DNA of 64,000 nucleotides. It comes from Desulfohalovibrio reitneri (GTDB taxonomy: Bacteria; Desulfobacterota; Desulfovibrionia; Desulfovibrionales; Desulfovibrionaceae). The translations under genes and the position numbers were made by a program. The stretch spans positions 943,001 through 1,007,000 of the forward strand of contig NZ_JOMJ01000003.1 in NCBI RefSeq assembly GCF_000711295.1. Reading direction: 5' to 3'. The notes beneath the pieces are model-generated. The model ran no database searches. It had not been told where the DNA came from and saw nothing but the letters and a program-made list of their open reading frames with translations. Shown in pieces: positions 8,733 through 21,034 of this stretch (its first letter is position 1; each line of letters starts with the position of its first letter).

Positions 8733-10226
8733 TCATGCGTCTTCCTCCTCGGCCGAAAGTGATGCGGATTTCGCTTCGAGACTCGCCACCAATGGTGCGG
8801 CCCATGCGTAAGCATTCAAAGACTCGACGGCGCTTTCAAAATCATCCCGGTCCACCCAATCTTTTGGGGCACCTGCGTCGACGGACGCAGAAAGCTCCGC
8901 TATGAGTTGATCCTGTAGTTCCTGTTGCAGATGATCGATAGCAGCCAGGACTCGACCCAAATGCCGATCCTTAAATCGGATTTGGTTATCCTCGTTGGTG
9001 AACGATTCCATAGCAATCCCGCGAACAACATGAAACGGCCAGGATGTGCCATCTTGGGAAAGCTTCTCGAGAAATTCATTGGCCGACCCAGCCGTACCTT
9101 CACCTGCCTGAAGCAAATTTCGACCTAAATTCACCTGCTGATTCTCATCGAGTTCAGCAGCTTGGTCTGGTCCATTAGAAACGATCAGGTCGATAGCCGG
9201 ATTCTGCACATACCAGTTGTGGGATTTCATCGCATCGATCAGTTTTCCGTAGCAAGTCTTTGTGCTAAGTCCTGCGGACCTAATCGCGCTCGATGGCATT
9301 TCCGAGACGTGTTCAACAAACCGTTCCTGCTGTCGCGTGGTCAACGCGCCATTGATGCTGAGTCGTTCAAGGTGTGTAAGAACACTGGCACGCGTGGCTG
9401 ATTCGGCGATAATCAAACCAACCAACGAGTCCTGAGCTCGCTTTCCTATCTCTTTGAATATGTCAGCGATGCTGCATACCCGCATCAGTATCTTCGGAAA
9501 TCTACTGGACCTGTCATGCCAATCATCGTGGGAGAAAACATCGATGCCTACTTCGGTTAACATGGTGCGAGAGAACCAAGTCCCTCTGCGAAAAAAGATT
9601 GCCATGGATGAATCGTCGGAAAATTTTTCCAGCTCCGCCCAGTAATTATCGAGCAGCCAACCATGTATGGTTTCGTCAAGCCGTGGAAGAATATCCTTGG
9701 TGAACGCCACCACAGCGGTTTGTTGATCATCGAGAAAATTTGGTTCTTCCAGGAGGCTTTTGAGTAGTTGCTTGCCAAAGCCATGTCGCAGCTTGACTGG
9801 CTTAGACAGGACATGCTCAACAACCACGGCCGCAGCGTGTGAGACTTGCTCCTGAGATGGCGCTTCCTCGTAAGGATGGCCATATAGACACCGCATTTCA
9901 TAGATGTGATTGAGAACGGTATGGCCAGAATCAGAAACGAAGCCATACTCGTGAGCTTTCATCAACACGAATTTATCTACGGCTTTATGCTCTTTTTCCT
10001 TGGTTTCGATCTCACCAACGATCTTACCCGCAGCACCATCCCGTTTTTGTGCTTCACGGAATCGCCGTTTTAACGATTCCGCACAGGCCAGCCATATCAT
10101 CACGTAGGCAGCTCGGAGCGCACCGGCTTTTCCCGACTCGACCGCATCATCGAATAGTGGGCGGTCTTCTGCGGCAAGGATGTTGTCCGCATAATGGCTG
10201 AGATCCACCGGAGCAGACATACTCAT
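8733..10226 (-). CDS. unrecognised protein with HEPN-like R-x4-H motif, inserted in the BREX operon
   Basis: Not recognised as any canonical BREX type 3 component (497 aa). The N-terminal 130 residues are helical, with an AESLKRRFREAQ segment followed by MRCLYGHPYE, which fits the R-x4-H catalytic motif of HEPN ribonuclease domains (R112, H117). The preceding SGHTVLNHIYE helix also fits a DUF4145-like or HEPN fold. The rest (130-497) is mixed charged sequence of unknown fold. The ATG at 10226 overlaps the pglXI stop as ATGA, so the gene is translated with the BREX genes; a second ATG is two codons further. A toxic RNase arm of the system is possible but is inference. Confidence 0.6.
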   Translation of the reverse strand: MSMSAPVDLSHYADNILAAEDRPLFDDAVESGKAGALRAAYVMIWLACAESLKRRFREAQKRDGAAGKIVGEIETKEKEHKAVDKFVLMKAHEYGFVSDSGHTVLNHIYEMRCLYGHPYEEAPSQEQVSHAAAVVVEHVLSKPVKLRHGFGKQLLKSLLEEPNFLDDQQTAVVAFTKDILPRLDETIHGWLLDNYWAELEKFSDDSSMAIFFRRGTWFSRTMLTEVGIDVFSHDDWHDRSSRFPKILMRVCSIADIFKEIGKRAQDSLVGLIIAESATRASVLTHLERLSINGALTTRQQERFVEHVSEMPSSAIRSAGLSTKTCYGKLIDAMKSHNWYVQNPAIDLIVSNGPDQAAELDENQQVNLGRNLLQAGEGTAGSANEFLEKLSQDGTSWPFHVVRGIAMESFTNEDNQIRFKDRHLGRVLAAIDHLQQELQDQLIAELSASVDAGAPKDWVDRDDFESAVESLNAYAWAAPLVASLEAKSASLSAEEEDA

Positions 10227-13030
10227 TCGCCTCCCATTCTTGTTACTGCCTGGTCGTACCACATGAGCAGCTTGGGATCTTCTTCCAGGACGTTGTTGGG
10301 AATTTTGTCGGCCACGGCGACGATGACGGCGTAATCACGCTCCTGCCAGGCTTTCTTGAATCCGGCGCGAACAGCCTCCAGGCGGAAGATCTTGAGCTTT
10401 TTCTTGACCTCTTTGTACTCCTCGAACTCCTTGAGCAGCGCCTTCTCGCGCAGTTTCTCCAGGTCGCCTGCCTTGTTGGGATCGGGCACGTACCAGCGGT
10501 CGCGGGCCTTGGCGACGAGGGTCGGATCATCCTTGGGCAGGTTGCGCAGCTCTTTCCAGTTGGTGGAGAGGTAGGCGTGGATCTGCTCGGGCACGGGGCC
10601 TTTGCCGTCGTATCGTAAAAAGTTCTGCTCAAGCAGAGTTGAAAGCTCTAGGGATGATTCGTTTTTGTTCCAAGCCCGTTGGGTTTCCTTGATGAATATC
10701 GGATAAACATCCTGATATGTCTGGGGTTTTTCTTTGATTACTTGCCGTAACCATTGAATAGCTGATGCTTCATCGGATACAAAAAGAGAAGCCTGCACAA
10801 GCTGCTGAGATGTCATTTTTTTTCGGTCATATTCCGCTACCTGTTCTGGCAGGAAATACATGCCGTCACGCTCTATAAAACGCTGCGCCAGACCGATCTG
10901 GAATTCCTGGCTGGAGATCGGCACAGGGTAGCCCTTTCGGACGTAGTAGGCGACCATCTGATCGAAAAGAATACGCGGATCTCTTTCCGGAATCATCTGC
11001 AACAGTCCGCCATGCTGCTTTATCACGGGAAGATAATTGAGGTGAGTCCGGACAAAGTCCCAAACGCCTGCTTCTGTTGACGCTTCCTGCTCGAATCTTT
11101 CTTCGAGGCCGCCGTTTGGCTTGTAGGCGGTAATAATGAGGTCTTGCTTGACTGCGGTTGGCGTCATAACCGCTTTAAAAGAATGTTGCTTTTTGTCCAG
11201 GCTTGCGACGTTAGCAACAACGAACCCGCATCTCTCAAGGGCAGACTGGATGGCATTCCATACAGCCGCCTTAGTGTTAGAGAATTCAACGGTAATCCAA
11301 TGGCCAGGTTTCAACACCCTATAATATTCACGGAAACAAGCTTCCATCAGGTGTCGATAGTCTTCTACGCCCTTTTTCTGGGATGAGCTGACAATTGCTT
11401 CTGGCGCTTGGTTTGTTAAAACTCCAAGGAAAGCTTCCCAGAAGAAATTTAATTCAGAGTAATCAAAATTATGGCCAAAAGGAGGATCTGTAAAAATGTA
11501 GTCTATGGTGTTGTCTGGCATATTGCTCAGACAGTCAGCGCTCTGTGTGGAAACGATCTGACCACGCATTGGCGACACGGCATTAGATAGGCTATCCCCA
11601 ATCGTTTTAGCGTTCCGTTCAAACGTCCTCAGTACATGTGGGGGAGTTACAAGCGAGCTTACATAGAGCGTCCCGGAAAGCGGCCCGCCACCTTTTCTAT
11701 CTGCACGGAATCTGCGCATGCGAGACGCATAAGGAAGTGACGATGTTAGTGCGAACATAAGCAGTAATCTTATGTTCGAATCCTCAACCGCTCGAATCTT
11801 ATTGATTAGCAGAGCAACGAACAGGTGCTCGCGAGTCGTAAAGAAATGATGGATATGCGTAATCCCAATTCCAATATTACGCTGGGTTTCTTTACCAGGC
11901 ATCATTGGAATCTTTGGGAGGCTAACTGACTCTAATAGTTTTTCTGCTTCTTCGATTGCAGCCAGGTCGTCGCGATCAACCAATTTTTCATGCCTAGTAG
12001 ATCCCACGGTGTAATTGATAATTACGGGAACAATCTTGGACGTTTTAATTGGCTCATGCAAAACCGGGTCGTACTTATTTGTAAAAACAGTTTCCCATCT
12101 CCCCTCTGGGACGAGAGAGTCGCAAGAGGGGCACCGAATCTCACTGAATAAGGCATCGTTTGCCTCATCTACTGCAACTTCGTAATAGGTCGTCTCATGG
12201 CTGCACTCTGGGCATCGAATAGCATCGGAGTAAATTGTAAATTCAACGTTTCCTTTCTGGACGCCCCTGTGGTTGTACTGCTTATGTTCAAGAATCTTTC
12301 TATCCCGAACCTTCCATCCGTTATGATTTGTTGAATAGAGGTGGCCGTATTCATTTTTCAGTTCGGCGCAAATACGAGCCACTTCTCTCGCAAAAGAAGA
12401 TCTTGATACAGGCCTCAAAAGGTTGCTTGAAATAAAAGACGCGATTGGTGAGAGGTCGGATAGGATAACTTTTCGTTCACCAATCGACGCTTCCTTTACA
12501 GATGGGGTTCGGGCGCTGCCAAGTTCTCCACACAAGGCTCCAGCCACACCGGTCATACCGGTTCCACAAAAGCCGTCGAACACGATATCCCCCGGCTGCG
12601 TGTAATGGAGGATGTAACGCATGATGGCCTTGTGCGGCACCTTGGTATGGTAGGAGTGCGCGTTGTAGATCGGGTCGTTTTTCCCCTCGCTCACATCGGC
12701 CGCAAAAGGTTCCCGGTGGTAGTGATAGCCTTCGGGCTGTTCCGGCTTTTGCGCCTCCCACTCGGCGATGAAGTCGGCGATCCATGGGTTCGGGCAGGCG
12801 GTGTAGTACGGCGGATCGCTCAGATTCAGGATGTCCTCGTCGCTGCCAATGGGAAAGCCTTCGATCTTGCGGAACTCCGGGTCCTGGAGCTTCTTGCGCA
12901 GCTCCTCGGTGAAATGGGCGCGGCGGGCCTCGTCATTCTCGAAGGTTATGCCGAGACAAGTCACCGGGCCGGAGGGCTTCTGCGGCTCTTCAAGCAGCGA
13001 GTCGAACAAACTGGTTTCTTTCATCTTCAT
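10223..13030 (-). CDS. pglXI: BREX type 3 DNA methyltransferase PglXI
   Basis: Adenine-type DNA methyltransferase (935 aa) that marks host DNA in BREX type 3. Seen: DGFCGTGMTG, the SAM-binding motif (near residue 151); IFTDPPFGHNF, the catalytic DPPF motif (near 513); and a zinc-ribbon-like CPEC...CPSC pair near 272-311. The N-terminus starts MKMKETSLFDSLL; the first ATG at 13030 has an AAGG close by, and an in-frame ATG two codons on is an alternative. It follows brxC after an 82-base gap and overlaps the next gene by four bases. Confidence 0.9.
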   Translation of the reverse strand: MKMKETSLFDSLLEEPQKPSGPVTCLGITFENDEARRAHFTEELRKKLQDPEFRKIEGFPIGSDEDILNLSDPPYYTACPNPWIADFIAEWEAQKPEQPEGYHYHREPFAADVSEGKNDPIYNAHSYHTKVPHKAIMRYILHYTQPGDIVFDGFCGTGMTGVAGALCGELGSARTPSVKEASIGERKVILSDLSPIASFISSNLLRPVSRSSFAREVARICAELKNEYGHLYSTNHNGWKVRDRKILEHKQYNHRGVQKGNVEFTIYSDAIRCPECSHETTYYEVAVDEANDALFSEIRCPSCDSLVPEGRWETVFTNKYDPVLHEPIKTSKIVPVIINYTVGSTRHEKLVDRDDLAAIEEAEKLLESVSLPKIPMMPGKETQRNIGIGITHIHHFFTTREHLFVALLINKIRAVEDSNIRLLLMFALTSSLPYASRMRRFRADRKGGGPLSGTLYVSSLVTPPHVLRTFERNAKTIGDSLSNAVSPMRGQIVSTQSADCLSNMPDNTIDYIFTDPPFGHNFDYSELNFFWEAFLGVLTNQAPEAIVSSSQKKGVEDYRHLMEACFREYYRVLKPGHWITVEFSNTKAAVWNAIQSALERCGFVVANVASLDKKQHSFKAVMTPTAVKQDLIITAYKPNGGLEERFEQEASTEAGVWDFVRTHLNYLPVIKQHGGLLQMIPERDPRILFDQMVAYYVRKGYPVPISSQEFQIGLAQRFIERDGMYFLPEQVAEYDRKKMTSQQLVQASLFVSDEASAIQWLRQVIKEKPQTYQDVYPIFIKETQRAWNKNESSLELSTLLEQNFLRYDGKGPVPEQIHAYLSTNWKELRNLPKDDPTLVAKARDRWYVPDPNKAGDLEKLREKALLKEFEEYKEVKKKLKIFRLEAVRAGFKKAWQERDYAVIVAVADKIPNNVLEEDPKLLMWYDQAVTRMGGE

Positions 13031-13112
13031 AATCCTTGCTGGCGTCTTGTTTCAGCTTGGTCACTTTGCGAGTGACCAAGCTCGGCGGAGTTGGTCACTC
13101 ACTTAGTCACTC

Positions 13113-17356
<4,244 letters not shown>

Positions 17357-17365
17357 GGTCGCTCC

Positions 17366-17568
17366 TTAATGCTCGGTGTCCGGCTTATCGGATTTATCAG
17401 CCGCACCGCCGGAGCGGACCCATTCGTCCACTTCGTCTTGTTTGAACATCCAGCGACGGCCAACGCGATGACCGGGCATAGCCCGTTGTTCGATCCACTT
17501 GTAGACCGTCTCGTTGCTTACATTAGATATTTGCAAATGTCATCGACCGTCAGCCATCTCTCATCCAT
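17366..17568 (-). pseudogene. excisionase/MerR-like HTH gene of the BREX operon, frameshifted
   Basis: Small DNA-binding protein of the excisionase type, in the first position of the operon. Reading from the ATG at 17568 gives MDERWLTVDDICKYLM and then a stop. One frame over, the sequence continues as VSNETVYKWIEQ, GHRVGRRWMF, EVDEWV up to a TAA at 17366. A single missing base near 17523-17524 (plus strand CATTAG in place of CATTTAG) explains both; restoring it gives a 67-residue protein with the expected YLNVS helix-turn-helix. The lesion lies next to a short T run, so it is either a real inactivation or a sequencing error. Confidence 0.82.
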
Positions 17569-17661
17569 AGCCTTCGTCCTTCGTTCATCATGTTTTCGGT
17601 AAAAGCCCGAAGGTCTCCGGGAAACCCGAAATCCGGACACAGTGCCGCAAATTAACCCCAC

Positions 17662-17690
17662 AAATTACATTGGCGGATTGCCAAAATCAA
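17662..17690 (-). promoter_or_regulatory. predicted promoter of the BREX operon with dyad in the spacer
   Basis: On the minus strand a TTGATT (-35, 17690-17685) is separated by exactly 17 bases from TAATTT (-10, 17667-17662). The spacer holds the inverted repeat TTGGC-N5-GCCAA, placed where a bound repressor would block polymerase. It lies about 95 bases upstream of the HTH gene. The surrounding 17569-17704 interval holds no gene. Confidence 0.5.
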
Positions 17691-17704
17691 GCGTTTTGTG
17701 CCGA

Positions 17705-18244
17705 TTAGTGCCGACTTCTCCAAAAAACGGCCTGATTGTCGTTGGTGACCCGGTGACCGTTTTGAGGCGCATACATGGTGTAAGTCCATACCGCACAGGC
17801 GATTGAGCCCCTGGCTGCAACCACCATCACCCGCTGGTACATGCTGTGCCCACCGGGCCGGAAGCCTTCCAGCCGGTCGATGGGCGGCAGGTTGCGCAGC
17901 GGATCGGTAAAGGTCACCAGTTCCCCATGGATCAGATCCCAGTCGCCAGTCGGGCGGCCGAAGCGCGGTGTGCCGATCTCCTGCTGCCTGCGGGCGTCGG
18001 CCAGCGGGTCGGCGGTGCCCCGGGCCAGGATCAGCCCTTCCGGCACCTCGAGCGCCGGGAACCCGGCGTTGAGATGGTAGAGCCTGCCCCAGACCACGGC
18101 CGGTTCGATGCTGCGGGCCTGGGTGCAGAAACGTTGATGGTTCCAGTAGCCCCGTTTCAGGGTGCCGTAAACGAAGAGCCGGAGGATGGTCTCGGGAGTG
18201 TCTTCCGGGTTTGTGTTCAGGTTCGCGGTGTCTCCAATGTTCAT
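17705..18244 (-). CDS. AIG2-like gamma-glutamylcyclotransferase
   Basis: Gamma-glutamylcyclotransferase-fold protein (179 aa). The family releases 5-oxoproline from gamma-glutamyl amines or peptides. Seen: LFVYGTLKRG at residues 23-32, the family signature loop, and IDRLEGFRPGG in the middle of the protein, the usual L(D/E)-x-(F/E) segment. A 20-residue disordered N-terminus precedes the fold. The start overlaps the amidotransferase stop as ATGA (18241-18244). It is last in a four-gene operon with an amidoligase and a class II amidotransferase, which suggests it trims or cleaves gamma-glutamyl-type isopeptide bonds made by that system. Confidence 0.8.
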   Translation of the reverse strand: MNIGDTANLNTNPEDTPETILRLFVYGTLKRGYWNHQRFCTQARSIEPAVVWGRLYHLNAGFPALEVPEGLILARGTADPLADARRQQEIGTPRFGRPTGDWDLIHGELVTFTDPLRNLPPIDRLEGFRPGGHSMYQRVMVVAARGSIACAVWTYTMYAPQNGHRVTNDNQAVFWRSRH

Positions 18245-19038
18245 GCATTCACTCCTTCGGGCAGTGTCCCTTTGCGCTCCTGGGGTATGAAGCGGAATTC
18301 GCTGTTTTCGATGGCCCGCACATCCTCGTGGCGGATGGTGAGCATGGTCATGGGCGGCACCTCCAGCTCGCGCCAGCCCGGATCAAAGTCCACGGCAAAG
18401 TCGATGAAGGCATCGTCCGAGGCGTAGATCACCACCCGGTGCTGCCGGTGGATGCGCAGGCAGAGTGGCTTGTTGCCCTTGAGCACGGTGATGGTGCCGG
18501 GATCGAACTTTGATGCCAGCACGGCGCTCATCTGGCCGCGACAGAGGGCGAGCGCCTTTTTCAGGCCATCCTGGTCGATGGGGCCTTCGGGCGCGAAACG
18601 GTCGGCCAGGCGGAAGATCAGCTCGCTGTCCACCTCGGCGTAACGCGGCAGCCCGAGACGGCGGAACAGATAATCGGCGTTGTAGATGGTGCCGTTGTGG
18701 GTGCCGATGACTATCCCGGCCCGGATGGGATGGTTGTTGCGGTTGTTGAACTCGTTGCCCCGGGTGCGCCAGCGGGTGTGGCCCATGAGGATGGTGGTCT
18801 CGTTGTCGACCTGCCCGAGCAGCTCCTGGAACGGCTTCTCGTAGACCAGCTCGTGCGCCCGCATCGGCCGCTTGAAGATGCGGTGGCTGCCGTCGGTCTT
18901 GAGCCAGGCTAGACCGGAGGCGTGCGGGCCGCGCTCCTCGTTGTGCAGCAGCATGCGGATGAAGACCTCGCGCAGGTAATCCCGTTCGTCGGGCCGTCTG
19001 CGCTTGCGGCCGAAGATGATGCCTACTTGTCCGCACAT
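18241..19038 (-). CDS. class II glutamine amidotransferase (Ntn hydrolase)
   Basis: N-terminal nucleophile glutaminase domain protein (265 aa). The start at 19038 puts Cys at position 2 (MCGQVGIIFG), the catalytic nucleophile once Met is removed; a longer frame to 19134 lacks this. Further family motifs: RGPHASGLAW, GHTRWRTRGN and GTHNGTIYN. There is no fused synthetase domain as in GlmS, PurF or AsnB, so ammonia or the gamma-glutamyl group may be passed to a partner, possibly the amidoligase nearby. It overlaps the upstream gene by 16 bases and the downstream cyclotransferase by four. Confidence 0.85.
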   Translation of the reverse strand: MCGQVGIIFGRKRRRPDERDYLREVFIRMLLHNEERGPHASGLAWLKTDGSHRIFKRPMRAHELVYEKPFQELLGQVDNETTILMGHTRWRTRGNEFNNRNNHPIRAGIVIGTHNGTIYNADYLFRRLGLPRYAEVDSELIFRLADRFAPEGPIDQDGLKKALALCRGQMSAVLASKFDPGTITVLKGNKPLCLRIHRQHRVVIYASDDAFIDFAVDFDPGWRELEVPPMTMLTIRHEDVRAIENSEFRFIPQERKGTLPEGVNA

Positions 19039-19544
19039 GGAGCCGGGTCCTCCTTGCCGCCGAAGTTCTTGCCGAGCGGTCTTGTCCCTTCGAGGACGAA
19101 GGCCGCGTATTCGCGCCTGTGGTCCGCCAGCCACTCGGCCACCTCCGGGTAACCCATCTCGGCGGTCAGCCGGGTCACCTCCGGGTGGTCGAGCATGTTG
19201 GTGCGCCCGGAGAGCCGCACCTTCTCCAGGGCTTCGAGGAAGCGTTCCGGCCAGGGATCGCTGGCCTTGTCGTCGGGCAGGAATTCGATCAGGCCGTGAC
19301 GGGCCAGACGGGTTAGAAACTCGGCGGCCGCAGCGGTGGCTTCCACCGGCAACGGCTGGGTCGGCCCGCCTTCGATGCCGGAGAGCACCTCGGTCATGTA
19401 GTCCCGGGGCGCTCGGCTGGCGGTGAACGGCGTCTGGCCGCGCATCAGCTCGACCACCTCAAGGCAGTCGGTAGCTTGCAGGGTTTCCCCGCTACCGGGG
19501 ATTGGTTCGCCGTCCAGCGTGGTGGAGCGGATCAGAATCTTCAT
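19023..19544 (-). CDS. unknown protein of the amidoligase operon
   Basis: Not recognised (173 aa). The ATG at 19544 has AAGGAGG six bases upstream. Longer in-frame readings run into the amidoligase gene and are rejected. The sequence begins with a beta-rich stretch (MKILIRSTTLDGEPIPG), then mainly helical, acidic segments, with no membrane helix or metal motif. It lies between the amidoligase (11-base gap) and the amidotransferase (16-base overlap). A role as carrier or substrate for the neighbouring enzymes is possible but unproven. Confidence 0.7.
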   Translation of the reverse strand: MKILIRSTTLDGEPIPGSGETLQATDCLEVVELMRGQTPFTASRAPRDYMTEVLSGIEGGPTQPLPVEATAAAAEFLTRLARHGLIEFLPDDKASDPWPERFLEALEKVRLSGRTNMLDHPEVTRLTAEMGYPEVAEWLADHRREYAAFVLEGTRPLGKNFGGKEDPAPCADK

Positions 19545-19555
19545 GGGGCACCTCC

Positions 19556-20515
19556 TTAAACAGTGAGGCCGGGAACTTGCCCGGCCTCGTTGGTGAGAGT
19601 GGTGGTTGTTTCGTCCGGGAGGACGTCCTCCGGTTTGGGCCGTCCGTTTTTGAAGGCGGCGTCGCCGGGCATGTTGGCCATCAGATGCTTGCGGGCGGTC
19701 TTGAACTCGTCGCCGATCAGGCCGAGGTGGAGCAGGAAGACCCTGAAGTCGTACTTGGCGCTTTGGGGATCGAAGTCCCGCTTGCGACTGGAAGCGGCCC
19801 GGCCATTGAGCGCCTTGGCGGCGACGGCGAGGCAGAACTGCAGGTAGGCCTTGATCCGTCCCGCGTGGAGGGTCGCCTCGAACCAGCGGAACTCCACCGT
19901 ACCCCGGTACCAGACGTTGTGCAGGTTGACCCCGTGATAGCGGCTGTTGTCGTAGTGCTGGGGCTGGCGGTTGTGATAGCCGTACCAGATGCGGTTGAGC
20001 TGGTCCTTGGTGCGGGGGCGATGCTGCTCGATGCGCTGGATCAGTTCGTCGCTGACCGGCCGGGTGTAACGGTTGAGGCGGTCGCGGCTGATGCCGAGGG
20101 CGTGGAGGATCAGCGGCTCCTGCTTGTAGATAATCTTGGCCAGGTTCCCCAGGTGCCTGCCGTCGAAGGGCGCGGCGTCGATATGGATGTGGATGCCGCA
20201 CTGGCTGTTGATCTTGCCTCCGGCGCGGCGGATGGCCCGGACCACCTCCTGCAGTTGCGGGATGTCGTCGTAGCCGAGCACCGGGCTGACCACCTCGGCC
20301 CGCAGATGGGCCGGGACGCTGGTCAGGGAGGCGTCCCCCACTACCTTCCAGACGCGGTCGCGCAGGTCCTCGACCTCCCAGGGGTCATAGCTGCTGGGGA
20401 TGCCGACATGGCGGACCGTGCCGCCCACCACCGAGTGGATGGCCCAGGCGATCTGCTCCCGGGTGCGTTTTACGGTCTCGATCTCGATCCCGTAGTGGAT
20501 CTCTTTCAGGTTCAT
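19556..20515 (-). CDS. amidoligase family enzyme (COG-GCS-like fold)
   Basis: Amidoligase of the glutamine-synthetase-like fold (319 aa), predicted to join a carboxylate to an amine using ATP. Seen: HYGIEIE near the start, [16 protein letters not shown], and YHGVNLHN followed by [13 protein letters not shown], the set of acidic and histidine residues that bind metal-ATP in this family. Start ATG with GGAGG five bases upstream. First gene of the cluster and separated from the phage tail genes by a 250-base spacer, so it likely has its own promoter. Prophage operons joining such ligases with glutaminase and AIG2-like partners have been described and proposed to modify peptides; the substrate here is unknown. 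Confidence 0.83.
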   Translation of the reverse strand: MNLKEIHYGIEIETVKRTREQIAWAIHSVVGGTVRHVGIPSSYDPWEVEDLRDRVWKVVGDASLTSVPAHLRAEVVSPVLGYDDIPQLQEVVRAIRRAGGKINSQCGIHIHIDAAPFDGRHLGNLAKIIYKQEPLILHALGISRDRLNRYTRPVSDELIQRIEQHRPRTKDQLNRIWYGYHNRQPQHYDNSRYHGVNLHNVWYRGTVEFRWFEATLHAGRIKAYLQFCLAVAAKALNGRAASSRKRDFDPQSAKYDFRVFLLHLGLIGDEFKTARKHLMANMPGDAAFKNGRPKPEDVLPDETTTTLTNEAGQVPGLTV

Positions 20516-20702
20516 GCGTGCCTCCGTCGTTCATGGCGCTTCTAAGTCGTTGTAAGGCAAGGCTTTTTAGCCTCCGCTTACACCATGAATGAATGCTTCT
20601 TTCCGGACACAAATCAAGTAGAAGAACAGCCGAAGCAGACATTTAACACCTTTATTTTCAATGACTTGCGAGCTTGACCGGATTGGGCGGCGCACTAACG
20701 GC

Positions 20703-20740
20703 AGAAACCCCGGAACGGGCAGTCCGTATCCGGGGTTTCT
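20703..20740 (-). terminator. hairpin after the tail operon (20516-20764 spacer)
   Basis: A perfect 12-bp inverted repeat, AGAAACCCCGGA (20703-20714) and TCCGGGGTTTCT (20729-20740), with a 14-base loop lies 25 bases past the stop of the 85-residue gene. There is no clear U tract, so it may be a bidirectional or factor-dependent terminator. The rest of the 20516-20764 spacer holds no gene. It includes a second, imperfect hairpin around 20555-20585 and presumably the promoter of the amidoligase cluster, which I cannot place with confidence. Confidence 0.55.
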
Positions 20741-20764
20741 GGGGTGGCGGTGGCAGTGAGCCGG

Positions 20765-21022
20765 TCAGCCGGAAGCGGTTTCGCCGGTAATCAGACTGGC
20801 GTGCAGTTCGAGGTTCCGCGACTCGTCGTCCCGCATCCGCGCCAGCAGCGCCGTGAAGGCCTCCGCTTCGGCGGTCGGGAGCTTTGATGCCCGTTCCAGC
20901 CGCGCCAGGCGCTGGTGCAGATTCTCCAGCAGCCCCAGGGCGTGGTCGCGGATCAGGCTGTCGCGCTTCTCTTGTGGCGATGGGATGAACTCGGTCAGTC
21001 CGCCTTTGCGTCGAACGATCAT
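20765..21022 (-). CDS. small phage protein, coiled-coil
   Basis: Unrecognised 85-residue protein, the last gene of the tail operon. It is strongly helical with a heptad-like middle (LLENLHQRLARLERA). It follows the DUF4815 gene by 12 bases in the same direction. A role as fibre chaperone or structural accessory is suggested only by position. Confidence 0.6.
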   Translation of the reverse strand: MIVRRKGGLTEFIPSPQEKRDSLIRDHALGLLENLHQRLARLERASKLPTAEAEAFTALLARMRDDESRNLELHASLITGETASG

Positions 21023-21034
21023 GGCCGTGCCTCC

